DNA of 64,000 nucleotides, taken from assembly GCA_963513935.1 (NCBI GenBank), contig OY740765.1:143409618-143473617 (forward strand), in the 5' to 3' direction. The stretch is from Aphrophora alni (lineage: Eukaryota; Arthropoda; Insecta; Hemiptera; Aphrophoridae). The translations under genes and the position numbers were made by a program. Below, in pieces: positions 53,673 to 64,000 of the stretch. The notes beneath the pieces were generated by a model. That model was not told where the DNA came from, searched no databases, and saw only the letters and a program-made list of their open reading frames with translations. The first letter of the stretch is position 1. Every line of letters starts with the position of its first letter.

Positions 53673-55600
53673 ATTAATTGACATATATTAGTAAGTTTAA
53701 TTATAGAGATACGAAAAATAACAGTCACATCTATATATAAAAAACAATGATTCAGTATTTAATTATTTGACGAGAATCTATATTCTCTCAATATAATGGT
53801 TTATATGATTTATATAGAGTAAATTTCAACACAAAAATGGCTTAAATATCATTAATGGTTTTGAGGCTATTATTATTTATTTAAAATTGTACCTTAATAC
53901 TGAACCACATTCTTTACGTTTTATAAATATTCTGTTAAAAACAATGTGCACAGTGGTTAAAAATATTTATAAAATAATAGACATATGAAATCAAGTTTTG
54001 TAAACAAGCAAGAAATTTATTATCCTTGATTTTAAATTAAATTCGACATTAAAATTTCAGTTTATTACACACATTTTAAAATGGGTAGAGGGATTGCATA
54101 AAGTTGTTTTACCTAAAACTAATACTGTATTATAATTTAAAGAGTTGTGAAGGTATTGTGAAAGAGATCAGTGGTGTTGTTATAGGTAATGCAATACACT
54201 AATTATTAAAATTAGTAATAAAATATTTTGGGAAAAATATAACAACAGAAAATAAAATCATAAGTATTACACAAATATTTGCTTTATAGACCAGATGGTC
54301 AATATTTATTAATATAATGTATATCAAAACATGTTTTTATAAAATAGTTTATGAGACTTCGGATTTAGTATAAAAAGGTTATTTATTTATTTAAATTCAT
54401 CAATACCATATAAAAATTGTTTGGTCATAATGCACTGCAAGTATAAATGTTTAATTTAAATTAATTTATGGGTGATAAAAATAAAACCGAAAAGTTCTGA
54501 ATTTATCCACCAATATAATATAGAAATGTCAGATATTTAAAACTCCTCTGCATATACATCTGTATACCAATCACCATGGTATACTCTAAATGGTAGTTTG
54601 TTTAGGAAAAGTTAATAGCAATTCACACAAAATGAAAAATAACTTTTGTATAAATCTCTACAACCTATGTGTACCAGGTGTATAAGCTTTTCAAAAGTAA
54701 AATACTTTGTCAAATCTATTTATTTGATTACCTGATTTTACAAACAAACAAATATCACAGACTTTTCTTTGTCATAATATTAATGGTTTCCTGCACAGCC
54801 GCCATTATTTCAAATCAACTAGTCATAAGAATAATGTTATACTTAAGTACATGTCTTTGTTTTCCGTTTTAATCTCTGACTTAGCTTTAACGGCTAATTT
54901 TAAAGAATGTTCATTATTTCATTTTTTTAAATTTGCTATCATTATCCATTGTTTACAAAATATGCATTTTATTTTCAAATATTCTCTTGTTTCATAAAGA
55001 AACCATTACATCTTCAAAAAATGAAAATATATCGGTGTTCAAGGGTTCTATAAAATGGGCCATAATGTTTTGGATGAAACATGAAAGTGAGCATCTCAAA
55101 CATTTCACTCCACTGTAATTTATTAATTGATATAGAAATCTGAATAGGCTATAACTTCTCAGTCATTGTTTAAATGAAATTAACTCCATTTCGTTTAGCA
55201 AACCAAGTTCTTACTACAATTTTTCACAAGAAGAAAAAAATATGTATTATATTCGTTTGTATGTATTCTTCGGTTTCGTTTGTAACTACAGACCCAGTTC
55301 AAATAGGTTTCACAAATAGGCTAAGAGGCACGATATCATTTTAATTGGTAACACTACTTTACAATTGTAACATAAATTGGTACAAAAATTGATTTAGGCA
55401 TTAACATGGTTGTTAAACAACCAACGACAGTGATAAGTGATCTGTGAATTATTGAGAGGTCCTATAAAACAATTTTTGAAAGGGGGTATACAAACTATTT
55501 GATTAAAGACACATTAAAAAGCTAATAAAATTTATTAAACCCTGCAACAAGCGGGTGTTAAATTGTTTCGTTTGTTTAAAAATTAATAAAAAATATTATT
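53673..55600. other. No gene seen
   Basis: AT-rich stretch; short hydrophobic frames only. Confidence 0.5.
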
Positions 55601-56120
55601 TTTATACAAAACCTAACTTATAATATATCATTTTTCTCAGAAAGATGCGTAAAATTTATCTATGTAATATATATATACGTTTTTTTTAAACAGTTTTGGA
55701 GTAAGTATGTTAGGTATCAAAAAATAAATGTAACGTTTTTTAGAAAAACCTGAATTATCCAAAATACAAAAATACAATTTTTATCACTGTTTTTCAAGAT
55801 ATACAAAAGTTTTGTAATATAATTTTACATGATAGTTGATAAAAAAAATAATAATTTGTTACATTTTTTTAAAAAATTTTTACGGAAAAAGGAAAAAAGT
55901 TAGGCTTAATTTGAAAAAATCACCAAAAATAGTAATATTATGCAAAACAACAACTACAAATTATCATTTCCTTCAGAAAGGTGCATAAAATTTAGTTGTG
56001 TAGTGAAAAAAAATTAGATGTAAAAAATTTTGAGTTATTAGGTCAGGAATCCAAAAATCGTCCGGTGGCCGAGGCAAAAATTGGACAGAAAAGGTAATGT
56101 ACACCATACAAAATGTTTTT
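55601..56120. repeat. Two diverged tandem copies of a repeat of about 340 bp
   Basis: TATCATTTTTCTCAGAAAGA at about 55626 recurs as TATCATTTCCTTCAGAAAGG at about 55963. Both are followed by TGCRTAAAATTTA and related words. The second copy ends in ATCGTCCGGTGGCCGAGGCA and abuts the truncated Tigger element. Confidence 0.55.
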
Positions 56121-56162
56121 TCAAGTATTACTAGAGATTTGTTATATATTTGTGGATAAAAG

Positions 56163-56834
56163 TTAATTTGTTTTATTATTTGTAAGGATAAATAGGGGTA
56201 TCTTGTGAGTCCCCGAAGCATTTGAACACAAGGCGACCATTATCCTCTCTTTGCTGACATTAAACCCTGGAGCAGATGTTTCTTGCGGGGTGGCAAAGGT
56301 TTTTTTGGGCAGAAGTTTAAAATTTAACCCAGTTTCATCGATGTTATATATTTGCTCTGGGCTCAAGTTTTCATCATCGATGATTTTTTTAAATCTTGCA
56401 GAAAAATTGGTGGCCGCTGTTGGGTCTGCTAACAGCTTCTCACCACAAACTCCAATAAAATGGACTCCGTGTCTCTTTTTCCATCGAGAGAGCCATCCCT
56501 CACTAGCCGAGAACACCTCTTCTGGTTGAAGCTTTGAGTGCAAGATTATAGCCTTTTCTTTTAGGATTGGTCCACTTAATGGCGTTCCTCGTCTTCGTTC
56601 TTGAACGAACCACAACCACAGAGCATCTTCCACCAATTCGTGTTTGGCCTTCCTCAATGTGCAACGCTTTTCTAGAACTTTTTCAGTTTCAATTTGTGTA
56701 CAAAAGCCTTCGATAGTTTTTCTATTGCGCCGCCAGTCGTTGACTGTACTTTTGCCCACGTTTAAATCCTTGCAAATACTTTGCACGGATTCTCCTTTGT
56801 CTAATCTTTCCAGAGCTTGTAGTCTCTGTTCCAT
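56163..56834 (-). pseudogene. Tigger transposase, 3'-truncated, N-terminal 223 codons open
   Basis: The frame from ATG 56834 reads MEQRLQALERLDKGESVQSI and NVGKSTVNDWRRNRKTIEGF (CENP-B/psq helix-turn-helix, about residues 1-50). The HTH_CenpB domain follows (ALWLWFVQERRRGTPLSGP, GWLSRWKKRHGVHFIGVCGE, about 70-140). The start of DDE_1 (IYNIDETGLNFKLLPKKTFA, first Asp) leads to VALCSNASGTHKIPLFI, where similarity ends. The second and third catalytic residues are absent because the element is cut near 56160. Basic codons (RRKRKYKS) continue in frame upstream, so the original start may lie earlier. No stop interrupts the 223 codons, so it is younger or under different decay than the copy at 50.8 kb. 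Confidence 0.85.
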
Positions 56835-57200
56835 TGACTTGTACTTACGTTTACGCCTTTCACATATTTTAAAAACAGTTTAATACACTCAAAAACCATG
56901 AAAAACAAGAGTACATACACAACAGACATACAGTAACAGTAAAACAACAAGTATATACACAACAGTAACAAACGCAAGTGAAATAAAAATCACTGACTGT
57001 AGGCCTACTGTAAGGATGAGCGCCACACGACTGCACAGTATGAATACAGGACGCGAACTGATGATCTAAACAAAGAATACAATAAACAAGTTAAGACTTG
57101 CTGCTTGTTCGCATCCGCCAATTACGTGACTCATGCTCAGAGAGCTGACCCGACTAAGCGGAGACCGAACTAACCGAGGCCGAACTTACAGGAGTCTACT
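56835..57200 (-). mobile_element. 5' untranslated region and terminus of the truncated Tigger
   Basis: Read on the minus strand, CAGTAGACTCCTGTAAGTTC starts after TA at about 57200 and leads through a less AT-rich stretch to the transposase start. It is the Tigger-type terminus (CAGT..A..CC....A..TTCGG). The opposite end is missing. Confidence 0.7.
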
Positions 57201-58459
57201 GTATTTGTAAAGAATTTATAGATAGGCCTATATAAATTTATATACATTTTGATAAAAACATAATCAAATTATAAAATTTTCATTAAACAAAATTATTTTA
57301 TAAGTAAACACATGGAGATTTGCTAAAAAAGTTAGACCAGATATAACATAACCTATCTTTAGACAGCCTCAGTATTAGATAAGTCTGACAATAAGATTCA
57401 CTCAAAACAATAAATTCTACAAACAACAATACAGATATTATAATTTGTATACACAAATTATAATAAATAAATAAACATACCGTCACAATAACAGAAATAG
57501 TAATCCCAAGCCACTACACACACCACAATATGTCATTTTAGTACACAAACAAGCCTGAGTAAAACGGTAACTTGCAGTCAGAAATAATAACTTAAAACTA
57601 ACTCTAAGACGTAATGAGTGGTACCAACTGAAAGATCTAAATTTCATCTTCCAAATAGTGTAAAGATTGGTTACAAAATATGAATGTAAGTAATCGATAT
57701 ATCCTATTTAGTAAACTGCACCGAAAGAAAAATGAGTCTGGTTCGGTTTGGTTACTACTTTGTAGAATAGATATATCTCGCGAACTATAACAGATAGAAA
57801 GATTTGGAAAGCACAGATCGAAAGAGAAAGATGTGATCTACAGAACAGTGTTATGGTCAATCTGTTTGACAGAAAAAAATATTTGTGAACATCAGAGAAA
57901 GAATGGCGTCGTTTCTGTTTACAACAGCACAGTTCAAATCTTTGATATTACGCATAAAAAATATGCAATCTTAAGTAATTTTTGGAATATTATTTATAAT
58001 GTTTTGTGGTATTTTGTTTGTATGATTATGCATCTACGGAATATTACCTTTTCAATGGTATTTTTATTATTGTGATAAGATGATTGTAAATGGGCGAAAT
58101 GTTGAATTGCAAAATATGTGTTTTTTGGGGTCACTCAACTAACCGCTCGGGTCGTTGTCGGGTCGATTAGCAGATGCAGGGTTAACATCAAATAATTAAA
58201 ATAGTTATTGTCTAGGGGTTAATTTATTATGTATTCATTATAAATATGTGTTTGATTTTTAGCAAAATATGTATGAACATTGATTATTGTGTTAACCCCA
58301 ACATATGTTACCAAGAAAATATAAAAACGCAGACCTTTTTTAACCGAAGTTTAGCAAGAAGTGTCAATATTTATATACATATATTTAAATCTTGATTTCA
58401 ACATCTGACACAAGCATAAAATATATTTCAAAAGATTTCAAAGTACATTTTCACGACTT
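57201..58459. other. No gene seen
   Basis: AT-rich. The frames at 57298-57486 and 57833-58075 lack any recognisable domain. Confidence 0.5.
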
Positions 58460-58884
58460 AATAATAAATCAAATAAATTTTTTTTTAACATACCACGTTT
58501 TTAAAACTGACTAAAAAGTGTAAAATAATTTTTCATGACCCTTCTACAATTTTGAGGGAGGATTGTTAGTGGCTATTGATATATTTGGAATACTTGGAGA
58601 GAAAAACATGGGGCGCAGGCAATCTATGATAGTTGAGGAGTAAATAAATTTAATTATAGTGAATCTCATTTCCGATTCACTGAAATTAGCTGTGAATTCA
58701 TCCGGATTGTCTACTTGTATTATTTACTGGCTGCGCCCCACGTTTTTCTCTCCAAGTATTCCAAATATATCCATAGCCAATAACAATCCTCCCTCAAAAT
58801 TGTAGAAGGGTCATGAAAAATTATTTTACACTTTTTAGTTTTAAAAACGTTGATGTGAAAAAAAATTTTATTTGATTTATTATT
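58460..58884. mobile_element. 425-bp foldback element, about 155-bp arms
   Basis: 58460-58618 and 58731-58884 are inverted copies differing by a few point changes and short indels (shared: TTTTAAAACTRA, TTTTTCATGACCCTTCTACA, TTTTGAGGGAGGATTGTTA, CTTGGAGAGAAAAAC, GGGGCGCAG). The 112-bp spacer holds its own short complement (AATCTCATTTCCGATTCACT and nearby). Confidence 0.88.
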
Positions 58885-58984
58885 TTCTGTTTTTTAGTCT
58901 TATGTCCGGGTGAAAGATTTCAATTGGTTTTGTATATATTGATGAGACTCTGACAGGGACATATATAGGAAATTCCCAATGTAT

Positions 58985-59337
58985 TTCACATTGCCGTTTG
59001 CATCTTGGGAGTTTCGCACGTTCGTTTTTCAGAATGGCGGCACGCTTCGGGAGACTCATTTGCTCTTGCTTGAGCATGTTGATGCACGTCATCAGCAAGT
59101 CGAGAAGAATTTGCGTCCCCTGTTTCACACGACCTCGCTAGAGCCTTTCGTTTCTTATCATTTTAAAGTTAATGTTTTAAACTTGCACTGTTTTTCGGGA
59201 CGTTCTGTAGCTCGCTTACGGCGTTTGGCTAATCTTGCCAACTTATCTGCTTCACATTCCTGTTGTAGCCCAACTTGCCGTGTTTGCTTCTTCTTCTCTA
59301 ATCGGCACTTCCGTTGAGAAGCCGTCTCTTTAACCAT
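58985..59337 (-). pseudogene. Basic repetitive ORF, Helitron-type N-terminus?
   Basis: From ATG 59337 the minus strand reads MVKETASQRKCRLEKKKQTR, then ADKLARLAKRRKRATERPEK. A second frame contains SSRLADDVHQHAQARANESP and EACRHSEKRTCETP. Short units of the kind R.A.ESPE.R..RL....R are typical of the N-terminal basic repeats of insect Helitron-like and related transposon proteins. No helicase or Rep part is present. Frame changes indicate decay. Identification is tentative. Confidence 0.35.
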
Positions 59338-59689
59338 TGTAACGATTGTCAGAAATGTAATATTCACATATACGCTTAGCACATTATTGAATGCACATTT
59401 GACGGAGAAAACCCAACGCACTATTCACTATCACAAACAAACGTGAAACGGGATGTTTCCACTGAAAAATGCAATTACACTTTAAACTAGGAGGGGGGGG
59501 GCGAAACGCAACACGCTCATACAGGTAAATGTACACACTTGAAACACAAGCTCTGCTGTTACAGCAACGCGAGAGCAGAAACGACAGTACTGATGCTGTA
59601 TACTACACTGCAAAATATGTAAAGCTTGCAAAGCAGATGCTGCTCTCATCAAATATTCTTTAAACAATCTTGCAGACAAGAAACAGAGT
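59338..59689. other. No gene seen
   Basis: Includes a G9 run near 59490-59500. An 88-codon minus-strand frame (59482-59748) has no recognised domain. Confidence 0.4.
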
Positions 59690-59935
59690 GAATATTGCAT
59701 TGTTATCCATCCTCGACCCTTGTTTAAAATTTCAAGTCTATATCTCATTGGCCAATTTTTATTTGTCTAGACAACTATTGTTCAAACAAATATAGAGACA
59801 AGAAACCAACTGAATATTGTATTGTCATCCAATTCTGACCTATGTTTAAAATTTCAGGTCTCTAGCTTATCGGAGAGTTATTTTAAATTCGATTGCAAAA
59901 TTCCACCCAGACAGACAGACAGATATGACTGAAAC
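59690..59935. repeat. Two related repeats of about 120 bp plus (CAGA)n
   Basis: Two blocks (about 59680-59760 and 59800-59880) share GCAGACAAGAAACAGAGTGA / GAGACAAGAAACCAACTGA, AATATTG.ATTGT.ATCC and TGTTTAAAATTTCA in order. A short (CAGA)n tract sits at about 59906-59922. Confidence 0.6.
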
Positions 59936-62674
59936 TGAACTAATAAAAACATGGTCAAAAATAAAGTTATTATATCAAACAAATATTCCCTTCTCTTAGC
60001 AACCTTGAGTTCAGTAGTATTTATTTTAAGATTGATCATATTAGGATGTCCCAAAAACATTGAGTTAAATATAATATTGCATATTTTAATAGAAAATATT
60101 TTCAGATACAACATCCAGGTATTCCATAGGAGTTTTAAATATTTACTATTTATTTTTACAATCTTAAACTTTTTCAATCTTTAGTTTTTATTTTTTTTTT
60201 CATTAAATAAATTTTTGGAAATAATGGAAAAATGTACATTTCATTATAAAGTCAGTTCCACAGTTTCAAGCAGATATTTTAAACATAAAAATAAAAACTA
60301 ACTTTTTTGTTTATCTTAAATGTTAAAATTTCTATCTTTCTAGAAAAACTTTTTTTTTAATTTATAAAATTTGTTATGTTATGCTCTTCTTATGAATTAT
60401 TTCAAAGTGGATTATTGAAGTATTGAATATATTTTTATTAAATAAAAATAAAAATAAAATTGTATATTATCCAATTATAAATAGATATGTACTTCACAAC
60501 TTCAGTTAGCTATAAATAAAAATGAGTTGTAAAAACCCGATGTAGTAAAATTTGTCTTCTCTTATCACACATTATGATTTTTTTGTTTTTTTAAGGAGTA
60601 AAAAAAAAAACAAATCTTTTTATGTCGAGCAAGGTACTGCGATTTGATCAGACGATTTATGCAGGCACAGATTTCGTTAAATAAAATTTTACCTTCTGTA
60701 CTAAATAACAGGGCGAATAAAAAACATAAACTTGTTCCATAAAATTCACTAATCATTCATATGGTTGCATTTATGTTTAAGATAATACACACTGCTCCCT
60801 TTCTATGAAATATCATAAAACTAGAGAAGTATCAGCAAATGACACATTTTAAAACAACAATGTTGATACTGATCTAGTAGGAAAAAAAATATTTATTTGT
60901 CTTAGACTTTTTTTATCTAAAATCTATTTGCATTCCAATAAAAGCTCCAATTTCATATAACCAAAAAGGCTGATACACCTACTTAGTCAACGTTGTCCAA
61001 CTGTCAAAGAACCAAGAAGTCAGCTGTACTATTTGAACATTCTGTTACAAGTGTCACATCGAGCTCTATAACAAACCATAAAGGTTATTTTTACTAATAT
61101 ATTGTATAGTTTAATTTTATTTAGTAATTGGCTAGAATTAGTTTCATTTTGTTTTAATATTTAGTAATAATAAAAATTAACATCTTTATTGAAAGTCTTC
61201 TAAAATTTTGTCCATAATTTTTTTGATTTTTAATATTATCTTGATTATGGACTGTCAGAGGAGTGGTCATTCAAGATAATTATTCGTCACACATTGCAAT
61301 AAAATTATTATTATTTTCTTCTTTTTTTTTAGTATTGACTACAAAATTATGAAATAAAAACTTTAATTTTCCTTCATATTAAATATAAATTTAAATTTCA
61401 CGTAAAATGTTAAAATAAAACCAACAATTGTTTTTAATTCAATTATATTATAAAATGAATATTTTACTATTTCTTCAATTCCAAACAAAACATAAGAATA
61501 CCATACTAAAACAACAATAATTATACTCTCTAATCAGACCAACCTATATGTACAAGATTTACTACAAAATTTACTTATTTTAAAACATTGCTTCATATGC
61601 TCCAATATTTATTGTGAAGTCAATATTTTTGTTTTTATATTGACATAGTAAACATGGACGTTGCCATAAAAGGTTGAACATTCCACTATAGGTTCAACTA
61701 ATTTTGACATATTTTTTTAATAAATTTCAAATACAATCCAAATCCATGTGCCCAGTTGTGAACCATGAACACTGACCAATGATGCTGAGATAATACGTTT
61801 ATCTGAGTATATACTCATTTAAATAAATAAAGTTTAGAAAATAAAATTACAAATATATTGACGTCATGGATAAGTCAACAGTGTAACACTTAAATAATAA
61901 GTAGATACAAAAACTAAATACTAAGATTAAAAGAATGATTCAATACATCAAATAACAGAGTAGCAAATCCATCATACCTTTGTAAATATTAAAGTTGATT
62001 CTGGATGCTCAGCTAAATCCACATGTTCACCCCGTCCAAATCTTTCAAGGGCTGACTATAGGCATCTAATTTTTCAACTCAGAACAACTGATCTCGGAAT
62101 AATCAACTTTCCTACATTTTGTAAATGCTTCCATCCTCTTGGAAATTTCTTTCACTATGGGTAGTTATAAAAAATAATAATGCACAATAAACATAATGTA
62201 TTGAGACTAAACTAAGATGTAATTTATGCATTATTTTAAAATAAATATCAAGTTAATGAACTATCGATTTTCTTTTGAGTTATTATAAGTGTCATAGTAT
62301 ATAATTTGAACTATACTATGCATAGTAAACAATTCATAATTAATTCACATAGCAACCATTTAACTGACACTAAAATCAATTTAGATACAATATTTGAAGG
62401 GAAGCTTATATAGGTAAAGTGGTATATACACCAAACAATTGTCTCGAATATACCTATACTAATATTATGATTTGTTTAAAAATACAATGATTTATAAGTA
62501 ATACTACTCTTTATGCGTAGGTAAAATAAAATAGAGTTAAGTGCAAATAAATATAATTATACTGGTTATAATATTTTTATTTAAAACCTGAAATCAAAAA
62601 ATTATTAAATGTGTCCAAATCTTCATGTGTCCAAAAAAATAAAAATTAGAAAATACATGCCGTGTTATATTTAC
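59936..62674. other. No gene seen
   Basis: 2.7 kb of very AT-rich DNA. Frames such as 59951-60184, 59878-60177 and 60565-60756 are hydrophobic low-complexity translations without domain resemblance. Confidence 0.5.
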
Positions 62675-63560
62675 CTAAGTTTCATAAACCATTTTCTTCA
62701 GCATTTTTTTCAAGGTCACCAATTTTGTGAAATAGTCACCAATAATTTGGTTTGTTTCAGTGGTCTCCCTCACTGAAACAAACCAATTATAAAATTGCCT
62801 TCTCAACTTTATATTTTGGGCATTTCGATGAACGTGCAGGATGGTCACCGTCACAATTTGCACACTTTGCCTCCATATTACACCCTTCGCTTTTGTGACC
62901 TTAATTGCCACACTGTCCACACACTTCCTCTTTAGAGCATGTGTTGCTAACATGTCCAAATCCTTGCAATCGGAAACAACGCCTTGGATTTGGAATGTAA
63001 GGTCTAACAGTTGACTGTAGAAACCAGCATACACTCACTCCGGAAGATTTGGAGTACCAAAGGTTAATATAATAGAACCAGTTGGTTTTCTCTCACCATT
63101 CTCCGTTCTATAAATACGTTCGACGTTAATAATATGTTGTTCGGCAAGTTCTTTCAATATTTCCTCTGTGCTCTCATTCAAGAGGTCACGGCAGGAAATA
63201 ACACCTTTACATGAATTTAAACCTTTATGAGGTTCAACAGACACGTTAACTACATCGAAAAGAGACTTCATTTTCAACAGAGAGTGACTCTGTTTATCAG
63301 AGTCAGTCTGTACCAATTAAGTACCATTTCGGAGTTTTCGAAATGAACAAACATTACCTGCAGCACCAGTGACAGCTTTATTAATCACAAAGGGGGAGAT
63401 CTTAGATAGATCTGACTCCTCGACACTGTTTAGAACAATAAGAAATCTTGGAGCAGGTCCCTGAAACCTGAAGTCCAAATTTTTCTCCTCTTCGCTTCAT
63501 ATACAGACTCTTCCGAAGATACCGATAGTTGTCTCTAATCACAACCCGGGTTGACATAAT
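62675..63560 (-). pseudogene. Jockey-type LINE gag (ORF1), 5' fragment
   Basis: Minus strand from about 63490: LSKISPFVINKAVTGAAG, then SLLKMKSLFDVVNVSVEPHK, SCKGVISCRDLLNESTEEIL, ERIYRTENGERKPTGSIILT and FGTPNLPE. After a stop and shift, IPNPRRCFRLQGFGHVSNTC and EEVCGQCGN, GHKSEGCNMEAKCANCDGDH, ending KCPKYKVEKAI near 62780. PHRSLN..RGVI...L...SEEEI...L....V....RI, T.TF.LTF..P.LP and three C..C...GH....C zinc knuckles define the gag-like ORF1 of Jockey-clade retrotransposons. One knuckle Cys is Arg/Leu-altered (CFRLQGFGH). The pol part is absent. Confidence 0.78.
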
Positions 63561-64000
63561 TTTTAATAGAGGCCATGCATAAGATAATCAGTGCATCGTG
63601 TTAAGCATTTGTCACCATTAAAAGTACGAAATCCAGGTTTGGTCCAAACCTGGATTTCGTATTTTTTTATTTATTATTTTCTAGTAAACTAATTTATTTA
63701 GTTACTTCAAAAATGTCTCGTGACACCTAATATGATCTATTTTTTTCAAAATAAGGTAGGTAGTAAACGATTTTCTTAACTAAATTTTAAGGCAAGTTCG
63801 ATTGCATATTTATCTCAGTGCATAGCCTACGACGTTATAATTTAGACCACTACGGTCAGGAAAATGTTCAATCAAGGCATACTCTTAGTGGGCACAAGGG
63901 TTTGTGAAATCGTTGTCAAAGATACAGTTACAATCTACTAAGGTGACCACATGGCCTAACTTAATAATGTTTGTGTTCACGATAATTCACTTTAATAAGA
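63561..64000. other. No gene seen; perfect palindrome at 63625
   Basis: AT-rich end of the window with a 37-nt palindrome (next entry) and no supported frame. Confidence 0.5.
63625..63661. repeat. Perfect 37-nt palindrome (18-bp stem, 1-nt loop)
   Basis: TACGAAATCCAGGTTTGG, a single T, then the exact reverse complement. A T7 run follows at 63663-63669. It is terminator-like in shape, but nothing indicates transcription. Confidence 0.97.

Noticed and set aside
59951..60184. 77-aa hydrophobic frame as a membrane protein
   Set aside because: Composition follows the AT-rich DNA; the opposite strand is equally open; no supporting signals.

Overview
The window looks like a piece of an animal genome, most likely an insect. 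It is AT-rich and intron-like, has no operons, and is packed with decayed eukaryotic transposable elements: piggyBac, Tc1/mariner, pogo/Tigger, hAT, BEL/Pao, CR1/Jockey-type LINEs and tRNA-derived SINEs. The mixture, and the frequent TAGGCCTA-type words, remind me of hemipteran assemblies, but that is only an impression. There is no CRISPR array, prophage or bacterial gene cluster. Nearly all short open frames are transposase relics or chance.

Layout. 1-3403 is a satellite array of 41 copies of an 83-bp unit, with no length change and a 12-unit higher-order pattern in its second half. 3.6-7.5 kb holds two oppositely oriented fragments of a DUF7869-like transposon-type gene, a 203-bp hairpin and a 1.3-kb near-perfect palindrome with 637-bp arms. 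7.5-15.2 kb has foldback elements, a relic of a RING-finger gene, microsatellites, a 27-bp minisatellite and a broken endonuclease-domain fragment. 15-22 kb is mostly featureless, with a Tc1-type fragment and one plausible small host gene (63-aa membrane protein, about 21.88 kb). 22-28 kb is a repeat mosaic: a piggyBac derivative, a mariner-like element with an exact 625-bp partial duplicate, and a SINE.

28.7-31.9 kb contains three thrombospondin type-1 (TSP1) repeats on the minus strand, the remains or exons of an extracellular ADAMTS/papilin-like gene. Each carries a defect (frameshift or lost cysteine), and a SINE and LINE tails lie among them. 33-40 kb shows nested transposons: a piggyBac derivative inside a mariner-like copy, a second mariner, a third piggyBac derivative, and a BEL/Pao element in which the gag zinc knuckle is joined almost directly to the integrase C-terminal region.

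41.0-46.0 kb is a nearly full-length CR1/Jockey-type LINE. Its ORF1 (PHD finger, coiled coil, L1-ORF1-like) is open, but ORF2 has stops and a frameshift. 46-57 kb contains a pogo-like fragment, tandem repeats of about 300 bp, a mariner fragment, a complete but dead Tigger element carrying a 191-bp hAT-type MITE with an 8-bp target duplication, and a 3'-truncated second Tigger. 58-64 kb has a foldback element, a basic ORF resembling a Helitron-type N-terminus, and the 5' part of a Jockey-type gag gene.

The genes do not form a pathway. What the window records is the insertion history of its elements. The points most worth checking are the shared subterminal motif in several TTAA-flanked piggyBac derivatives, the long palindrome, the TSP1 gene relic and the small membrane-protein gene.
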